64,000 nt of DNA from Lasiodiplodia sp. COLG20 (lineage: Eukaryota; Ascomycota; Dothideomycetes; Botryosphaeriales; Botryosphaeriaceae), in the NCBI GenBank assembly GCA_009801085.1, contig VNWV01000034.1, forward strand, positions 1-64,000, written 5' to 3'. Below are positions 58,335 through 64,000 of the stretch, in pieces (the first letter of the stretch is position 1; each line of letters opens with the position of its first letter). A model generated the notes under the pieces. It searched no databases and was not told the DNA's origin. It saw only the letters and a list, made by a program, of their open reading frames with translations. The position numbers and the translations under genes are program-made.

Positions 58335-59293
58335 ATGTCGTCCACCACCACGTATCTTGAAACCACGTCGGAAGCGCCGGTCAAAGGTGCTACATCAATT
58401 CTGAACAGAGTTGATGGCACATCCAGTACCGAGTCTCGAAGTAGATACCACATCCCGTGGCCGGCGACGAAAGAAGCGCAACGAAAATGGCAGCTTGAAC
58501 AAATGGCGGGCGCATTTCGCATCTTTGCAAAGCTGGGCTTCGCCGACGGCGCAAGCGGCCACATCAGCCTTCGAGGTCCGTAACAAAAGAAAACATCCCG
58601 TCCAATCCTCTCCGACGACCATTTGGCCTGATCCTTTTTTGAAACATAGATCCCGTCGAGCCAGACACGTTCTGGATCAATCCCTACGGCGTACACTTCG
58701 GCCTGTTAACCGTCTCGGACATGGTCCGCGTCGACGCGCAGGGCGTCCGGGTCGGTGGCGCAGACAAGCTGATCAACACAGCCGGCTTCATCATCCATGC
58801 CGCCATCCACGAGCGCCGCCCGGACATAAACGCCGCCTGCCACCTACACAGCCCGTTCGCGCGGGCGTGGTCGAACTTCGGGCGTCCGATTGACATGCTC
58901 AACCAGGACAGCTGCATGTTCTATGGCGATCTCGCCGTGTACACGAACTTTGGTGGGGTGGTTTTTGCGAAAGAGGAGGGCGCGCGGCTGGCTGACGCGC
59001 TGGGACCAACGATGAAGAATATCATTCTGCAAAACCATGGCAGCCTGACGTGTGGAGGCACAGTCGCGGAGGCAGCGGCGTTCTTTATTGCGCTGGAGCG
59101 CGCGTGTCATTGCCAGTTGCTGACTGAGGCCGCTGTGGCGCCGGATGGGAGCCAGTTGAAGAAGACGATTGTTGGTGATGAGGAGGCCGGGTATACAAAG
59201 AGAAGTACTGGCAGCCCGGAGGTCATGTACATGCAATTCGAGCCGGAATACCGGCTGATCTTGAAAGAGACGCAAGGGGATTTCTTGGTTTAG
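58335..59293 (+). CDS. Class II aldolase/adducin-family protein
   Basis: Two exons, 58335-58575 and 58650-59293, give 294 residues. The family's segments are visible: FAKLGFADGASGHISLRG-D near the N-terminus, FWINPYGVHFGLL, a HLHSPFARAWS segment with two metal-binding-type histidines, and LQNHGSLTCGGTVAEAAAFF with a third histidine. Relatives include fuculose- and ribulose-phosphate aldolases/epimerases and many fungal proteins of unknown substrate that cleave or decarboxylate small hydroxyacids. A cytosolic zinc-dependent lyase role is likely. Lies downstream of the regulator and next to the racemase-like gene, with the two 3' ends converging (30 bp apart). Confidence 0.9.
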
Positions 59294-59323
59294 GCGGCAG
59301 AGAATCAATGAAGCACTGTACTT

Positions 59324-60052
59324 CTACGAGATCCATGATGCAGGAGTCTTCCTCACCAGTCCTGAATAGAACCACAGGCCCAGCGTGTATACGTCATACA
59401 CAGGAACTCCCACTTTCTCCTGAATTGCAGCCGCATATGGTGGCATCTGAGTGCACTCCAACACCACGGCGCCAGCTTCTTTCCCTTCTTCCCTGATACT
59501 CTCTACAAGCCTTACCGCCGAGTCAACCATTTCCCGCTCCATTTCCTCGCTGTCGTACTTGACCCCGTCTTGTATAACCTTCCGTGTGTGGCCAGTCGCC
59601 GGCAATCCACGGATCCTGATCGTCGCAGGATCCACACCAACTTCTTGCAGATGCGTCTCACCGAGTCGCTCCCCGTCATACGTCAAAACGCCGATAATTT
59701 TTTGCGGGCCGAGGAATGCTCGAATGCCCGGGATTTGCACCAGCGCGCTTGTTGCAATCGGGATACCAATTCGCTCGCTCAGCTGCCTTTGCGCCATTGC
59801 CAAGAACCCACAGCTCGTGATGATGCCAACACAACCTTTCTCAGCCAGCTTCTTTCCGGAAGCGACGAAGCGGTTGATGAATTCGGCGTCGTAGGTCTCT
59901 TTTGAGACTATCTGTTTCTCTTGGGAGCCTGGGACGAGTTCGTGAACCAGGGGAAAGGGCCAAGTGCGTGGGTTGTAGGGATCGCCTGGAGGGCGGTGAA
60001 TGTTGACCTCAACGGCGAGGAAGCCAAGAGGCGGGAGGTCTGAGGATGACAT
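59324..60052 (-). CDS. Asp/Glu/hydantoin racemase-family protein
   Basis: Single exon of 242 residues starting at ATG 60052; the open frame extends further upstream only by non-ATG codons. The two catalytic-type cysteines stand in IITSCGFLA (Cys81) and VLECTQMPPYA (Cys200), the usual mirror-placed pair of the cofactor-independent amino-acid racemase fold. GIPIATSALVQIP and VGVPVYDVYTL are further conserved stretches. Family members racemise aspartate, glutamate or hydantoins, or act as arylmalonate-type decarboxylases or maleate isomerases. In this setting it could invert an amino acid or hydroxyacid for the neighbouring enzymes. Starts are divergent from the dehydrogenase gene at 60629, with a TCGG-N6-CCGA site between. 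Confidence 0.85.
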   Translation of the reverse strand: MSSSDLPPLGFLAVEVNIHRPPGDPYNPRTWPFPLVHELVPGSQEKQIVSKETYDAEFINRFVASGKKLAEKGCVGIITSCGFLAMAQRQLSERIGIPIATSALVQIPGIRAFLGPQKIIGVLTYDGERLGETHLQEVGVDPATIRIRGLPATGHTRKVIQDGVKYDSEEMEREMVDSAVRLVESIREEGKEAGAVVLECTQMPPYAAAIQEKVGVPVYDVYTLGLWFYSGLVRKTPASWIS

Positions 60053-60628
60053 TACGGATGGTTCAAAATGGAGGTTAGGTTTGGTAATTTTCACACTCAA
60101 AATACTGGCAAATCCAGCTCGAAGGTCGAGAGATTTTTCTGGACAACAGCGTTACATGTTCTTCTCAAAATCCATTCATCCCCTCACTTGTCTTGTTGGG
60201 AGAGTGCAATCACTCAATAGCAAGCTTACATGTTGTGCTGCCGTATGACGTAGGCCAGCTCGGATTCCCCCGAGCTTTCGGGAAGATGGACCCTGCAGCC
60301 GTACCAACCCCACCTTTGGAGCTCGGGAGAATCCATAAGCTCCACCCCGCTACATCTTCAAGTCTAATTCGAAAACTGAAGATGCATGTTGTTTAGATTA
60401 AAAATAACGCCTTGAGTCCGAGTCACTCTTCGCAACTTCCCGTGCCGCAATTTGTTCGTGCAAACCAGGCAGTTTCCAGTAACCCACTACCGTCCCGTTG
60501 ATCACGTGCCAAGCTTTCACAGCTCCAAAACTCTCTGCACTCCTTTTGCAGCAATTCCGCTGCACATTTCAGCTATTCTGCTACTTGACTGCACTCAAAC
60601 GAACTCCAAGTCCACTCTCAGCAACACC
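60053..60628. promoter_or_regulatory. Divergent promoter, racemase and dehydrogenase genes
   Basis: 576 bp between two divergent starts. Holds one perfect TCGG-N6-CCGA palindrome (60260-60273) and one half-conserved copy, TCGGGAGAATCCAT (60323-60336), which shares the GAGAA core. Confidence 0.55.
60260..60273. promoter_or_regulatory. TCGG-N6-CCGA palindrome
   Basis: TCGGATTCCCCCGA; the flanking bases extend the symmetry to CTCGG..CCGAG. Read on the minus strand, its core is GGGAAT, like the GAGAAT of the neighbouring copy. Confidence 0.6.
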
Positions 60629-61721
60629 ATGGGCTCAATCGCAGACCGAAAGCCGCACGTCGTGTGCCTCGGCACGCCCGCTTTCGCCGGCGAAGACTAC
60701 CTCGCTTCGTTTGCTCAGAGCTTCCAATACTCTGTCCTACCAGCCGCCAATCGCGCTGAAACAATCGCGGGCATTCCGGACTTGATATCGCGGAAAGGCC
60801 CCATCGACGCTTTCATCATCCGCATGGGAACGCCACCCTACGAGCCATTCGACGAAGAGCTCCTGTCCGCCCTCGTGCCTAACTGCAAGATCATCACCTC
60901 GGCGAGCGCCGGGTACAACGAGTTCGACGTGGACTGGATGAGCCGCCAGGGCATCGTGTTCTGCAACTCCGTCAACGCGGTCGCCGAGGCGACGGCTGAC
61001 ATGGCTATCTTTCTACTACTAGCGACGCTGAGGAATACTAGCAAGGCAGAGACGAGCGCGAAAGCGGGAAAGTGGAGAGGTGGACCCAATGGTGGATTGA
61101 TCCCGGCGAGGGATCCGGCGGGCTTGACGCTGGGGATCGTGGGCATGGGTGCAATTGGCAAGGTGAGTTCGGTGGAGCGAGGCTTTTCCTGAGTGCGAGG
61201 CTGATGGAATGAAACAGCATCTTGCAAGGAAGGCAGCCGTGTTCAATTTGAAGATCAAGTACTACAACCGCCGCCAACTACCAGCCTCTGAAGAGGAGAA
61301 GTACAACGCCACATACTGCGGCTCGCTACATGAACTCCTGGCATCCTCGGACATCGTTTCTCTCAATTGCCCGCTGAATGAGAAGACGACAAATCTCATC
61401 AGCACGGCTGAGTTCAACGTGATGAAAGATGGCGCGTTCCTGATCAACACTGCCCGCGGTGCCGTGATTGACGAAGCAGCGCTGAAGGTTGCTCTTGGGA
61501 ACGGCAAGGTTGCTCGAGCAGGGCTGGACGTTTTGTGCAACGAGCCAAACGTCGATCCGTGGTTCTTCGAGCAGGAAAATGTGATATTGCAACCTCACTT
61601 GGGAGGACTGACAGATATTGCGTATCAGAAGGCGGAAAGGGAGTGCTTTGAGAATATCAGGGCGTATTTCGAGAAAGGAACTGCCAATTCGCCAGTGAAC
61701 GCCGACCGCTTGGAGAAATGA
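60629..61721 (+). CDS. D-isomer 2-hydroxyacid dehydrogenase
   Basis: Two exons, 60629-61162 and 61218-61721, give 345 residues. The intron falls right after the nucleotide-binding GMGAIGK (glycines 172, 174, 177). Catalytic residues of the family are in place: Arg258 (NTARGAVID), Glu287 (DVLCNEPNVDP) and His305 (PHLGG). Relatives include glyoxylate/hydroxypyruvate reductases and D-hydroxyisocaproate dehydrogenases, which reduce 2-oxoacids with NAD(P)H or run in reverse. It would convert a 2-oxoacid, such as one formed by oxidative deamination, to a D-2-hydroxyacid, which links it to the FAD oxidase that converges on it from the right (97 bp between stops). Confidence 0.93.
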
Positions 61722-61817
61722 CAAGTGTAGAGTAGGCGGTTTGATCAATTAAACTCATTAGACCTTGCACGTTCTCGCCAGAGTCTCAATATCCAAGTTC
61801 TTTCATATTCTATGAAC

Positions 61818-63287
61818 TCACAGCCTCGCCGTGGCCTTTCGGTTCAGATCCGCATCGCTAGTCAAGGGCACGTTCCCCAGAGCTCTCGCTCCTTGCTTAC
61901 CTTCCATCAGTACATTGACCGGCTTCTGTTCTCCAAGAAGAGCCCTCCATCTCCAGGCTTTTACCTGATTCCTCTCCATCCCGATATTCTCGATGATGTC
62001 AACGACCCAGTTGCCGATGACGGGTAGATACTTGAACGCATGCCCACTACCACCCGTAGCAACCATCAAATTCTTCTGGCCAGGAACGTAGTCAATGACA
62101 AGGTGATTGTCAAACGAATCCGTATACCAGCATACGCGCGTCGTCGCCACCTCAATACCTTCCTCTGCCAACTCGGGCAGATACTCGTCCACGAAGTCGC
62201 GGATGACTTTCATGGCCTGCTTGGGTATCTGGGTGAGCTTATCACCCTCGCTCCATCTCGTGATTGGAGTGCTTCTCTCCATCCCGTCATGCTGAGTGGT
62301 GGGGTTGGTGTACTTGGTGCCTCGATATCCGATCTTCAAGTAACCGCGTTCATCGCGTGCGAAGCCGTACAGCCCTCCCTCAGCGCCGTCTCGCATTTTG
62401 TACAGCCACGTCGGAAACCTGTCGGGCGCGAAGCGGTCCCAAAGCTTCGACTCTCGCGGTATCTTGAACAGCACGACTGAGCCGGTGGTCGCTTCGCAGA
62501 GACCATCCAGTTCCGGGACGAGGCCCGGCGTCCAGCCACCACAGGCCATTATGACGAGGGCAGCAGGATGCTGTTGCCCATCCATGGTGACAATGCCAGT
62601 CACTTCCCCAGTCGCTGCCCTCATGAAGTCGGCGAATTCGCCTTTCCTCGGGCCAAAAACAGATCGCGCGCCGTACCTGCGGGCTTTGTGAAGGGCGACT
62701 CTGCATGCCTTGTCTGCCACAGCGACGCCGCCAGTTGAATCCAGAACTCCGGTGTTGGATTTTCCTCGTCTCGCCCGCTCAAACGGATCCATCGCGGCCG
62801 CCAGGCCCTTCGCCTGCGCGATAGCGATGCAGCGCGGGTCAGTGGTGATGAGCTGCGTGTCTTTGTGCCCGAACTCCTCCATCGACCGTATTGTCTCCAG
62901 TTCGAACTCGGGAAGCTCATTTCCGTCCACCATGTTCAAGTTTCCCGTGTTGTAGAACACTCGGTCTTCGGTCGACAAGCCTGGCGGCAGGTCCACCCCC
63001 TTGGCGAGCTCGTCATTCCACTGTTTCCACTCCTCGATGGCTTCGAAGGTAAGCTCTTGGTATTCTACCTGGCTGCCGTACGCCGAGCGAATGATTTTGT
63101 TGATGTCGGCAGAGGCCGCATCGCAGCCGTTCAGATACGAGTAGAGCGTGGTGTCGTACGGCTGCTTGTCGAAGATGGTGACATTTTTGTAACCGCGGCG
63201 TGCGAGATGAATTGCTGTGCTGAGACCAAAGATTCCCGCTCCAACAATGATGATGGGTTCGTGTTTGCTGGGGGGAACGCGTGCCAT
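61818..63287 (-). CDS. FAD-dependent amine/amino-acid oxidase, intronless (module 2)
   Basis: Single exon of 489 residues from ATG 63287 (MARVPPSK); upstream extension of the frame lacks ATG. Rossmann motif IIIVGAGIFGLSTA with glycines 16, 18 and 21; NGCDAASADINK, VIMACGGWTPGLVPELDG, YLKIGYRGTKYTN, RVCWYTDSFDNHLVIDYVPG and GGSGHAFKYLPVIGNW follow the same order as in the oxidase at 38872. The cysteine of CWYTDS is the likely covalent-flavin residue. The protein ends ARL, an acceptable type-1 peroxisomal targeting signal, which fits an H2O2-producing oxidase. Family: sarcosine, saccharopine or fructosyl-amino-acid oxidases. Divergent from the transporter at 63800. Confidence 0.9.
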   Translation of the reverse strand: MARVPPSKHEPIIIVGAGIFGLSTAIHLARRGYKNVTIFDKQPYDTTLYSYLNGCDAASADINKIIRSAYGSQVEYQELTFEAIEEWKQWNDELAKGVDLPPGLSTEDRVFYNTGNLNMVDGNELPEFELETIRSMEEFGHKDTQLITTDPRCIAIAQAKGLAAAMDPFERARRGKSNTGVLDSTGGVAVADKACRVALHKARRYGARSVFGPRKGEFADFMRAATGEVTGIVTMDGQQHPAALVIMACGGWTPGLVPELDGLCEATTGSVVLFKIPRESKLWDRFAPDRFPTWLYKMRDGAEGGLYGFARDERGYLKIGYRGTKYTNPTTQHDGMERSTPITRWSEGDKLTQIPKQAMKVIRDFVDEYLPELAEEGIEVATTRVCWYTDSFDNHLVIDYVPGQKNLMVATGGSGHAFKYLPVIGNWVVDIIENIGMERNQVKAWRWRALLGEQKPVNVLMEGKQGARALGNVPLTSDADLNRKATARL

Positions 63288-63799
63288 GTTTTGGAAGGAC
63301 TTCTCAAGTTGCTTTAGCTGGCTGGCGCTGCTTTCTGGCAGGTGAATGAATTTGTCATGTAGGTACACAAGAAATGTGGTGAGTTGGACTTCGGCCTAAG
63401 TACTGTACAACCAGATAGTTTCTGTAGAGAGTCTCGTTTTGGCGATGGAAGGCGAGGCCGAATCTTCACGCCACAAGTCGGAGAAAGATACGGGCGTTCC
63501 GATAAAGAGATCACCGTGGCAGGGTTCGGGCTGTCCCTGTAGTATTGGGCTCCCAAATGGTGGGGTTCGGCTTCTCCCGAGTCCGGCCGTTCATGGATGC
63601 GATAGGCCGTTCACATGACACCTTATCAGCCCCCCGCATGGAAATCCTCGCAAGGATGCAAGAAGACTATCTCAACGCCGTGTGCACAGGCGCATGAGGA
63701 AGGCTACTATATCTCCGAGAACCCGGAAATGAACTCATTATTCTCCACTTCACATCGATACCACCTCCAGCGGCGGGCCTCACCAGCATAGAGGCAGAC
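63288..63799. promoter_or_regulatory. Bidirectional promoter of module 2 oxidase and transporter
   Basis: 512 bp, close to the 466 bp of the module 1 counterpart. Contains the perfect palindrome at 63567-63580 and a looser CGGAGAAAGATACGG at about 63479-63493 that resembles the module 1 elements with two extra bases. Confidence 0.55.
63567..63580. promoter_or_regulatory. TCGG-N6-CCGA palindrome
   Basis: TCGGCTTCTCCCGA; on the minus strand it reads TCGGGAGAAGCCGA, which differs from the aldolase-promoter site by one core base. Placed between the divergent oxidase and transporter, about 220 bp from the transporter's ATG. Confidence 0.6.
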
Positions 63800-64000
63800 A
63801 TGAAGATTCTATCCGACTCAACTCTAGCGAAATATGTCCGCGTCATCAGGAGCTCTCCGCGTGAGCTCATTTGCAACCGGCGACTGCTGGTAACGGCGGC
63901 GCTGTACGCAATGTCCGGCATACCCATCAGTATGTCTCCTCGTGTCTGGTTCATATGATTCACATAGCTAATTCTGCTTTAGCATGGGATCAGGGCTCAT
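63800..64000 (+). CDS. MFS sugar-porter-type transporter, N-terminal part (module 2)
   Basis: Cut by the window end. Exon 1, 63800-63929, encodes a 43-residue N-terminus ending LLVTAALYAMSGIPI; an intron of 53 nt (GTATGT..TTTAG, 63930-63982) follows; exon 2 begins TWDQGS and runs off the window. The exon junction (phase 1, before T-W-D-Q-G) is at the same place as in the transporter at 38405 (T-W-E-Q-G), whose first exon is 139 nt against 130 here. This makes it a paralogue of that protein. It faces away from the oxidase at 63287 and shares its promoter. Confidence 0.75.

Noticed and set aside
60053..60100. Longer start for the racemase-like protein
   Set aside because: The upstream part begins with a TTG codon; the ATG at 60052 gives a normal family length.

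Overview
The window looks like nuclear DNA of a filamentous ascomycete (Pezizomycotina). Genes carry short introns (about 46-75 nt) with GT..AG ends and CTAAC/CTGAC-like branch points. Several genes encode Zn2Cys6 regulators, a family confined to fungi. The first 5.2 kb is an AT-rich block almost free of CpA/TpG, the signature of repeat-induced point mutation (RIP). I cannot name the species. No rRNA, tRNA or CRISPR was recognised.

Layout. (1) 1-5165: RIP-destroyed repeat DNA with a decayed inverted repeat. (2) 5.2-13.3 kb: gene-poor, with three small secreted cysteine-rich proteins (6355-6676, knottin spacing; 8684-9223, EF-hands; 12872-13309, eight cysteines). (3) 13.6-19 kb: a cytochrome P450 among broken genes (Zn2Cys6 regulator, flavin monooxygenase, GH71 alpha-1,3-glucanase). 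(4) 19.9-28.9 kb: two transporter/Zn2Cys6 pairs (DHA1 type with regulator; DHA2 type divergent from regulator). (5) 29-36 kb: relics of an aldo-keto reductase and an ankyrin protein, plus two small secreted proteins. (6) 36.7-43.9 kb, module 1: sugar-porter transporter, divergent 13-exon FAD amine/amino-acid oxidase, Zn2Cys6 regulator. (7) 44.2-46.4 kb: two more secreted proteins. (8) 47.9-55.3 kb: an unrecognised 615-aa protein divergent from a P450, then a monocarboxylate-type transporter. (9) 55.6-64 kb, module 2: Zn2Cys6 regulator, class II aldolase-like enzyme, Asp/Glu-type racemase, D-2-hydroxyacid dehydrogenase, intronless FAD oxidase, and the start of a second transporter divergent from it.

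The most interesting system is the pair of modules 1 and 2. Both have a head-to-head FAD oxidase/transporter pair, and both have a regulator whose zinc-finger exons match (49-nt second exon, same intron phases). The two transporters share an intron position. Module 2 promoters carry three perfect TCGG-N6-CCGA palindromes, the site class bound by the purine regulators UaY and Ppr1. The module 1 bidirectional promoter carries three TCGG-N6-ACGR variants. I infer two related, dedicated catabolic regulons that import a compound and oxidise it with a flavoenzyme; in module 2 the product would be further handled by the racemase, dehydrogenase and aldolase. The substrate cannot be read from sequence; amino acids, N-methyl or sugar-linked amino acids are candidates.

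A second theme is the scatter of seven small secreted proteins, six with TATA boxes about 70-125 bp upstream of the start, near RIP-affected and pseudogene-rich DNA. This resembles effector-rich compartments of plant- or insect-associated fungi.
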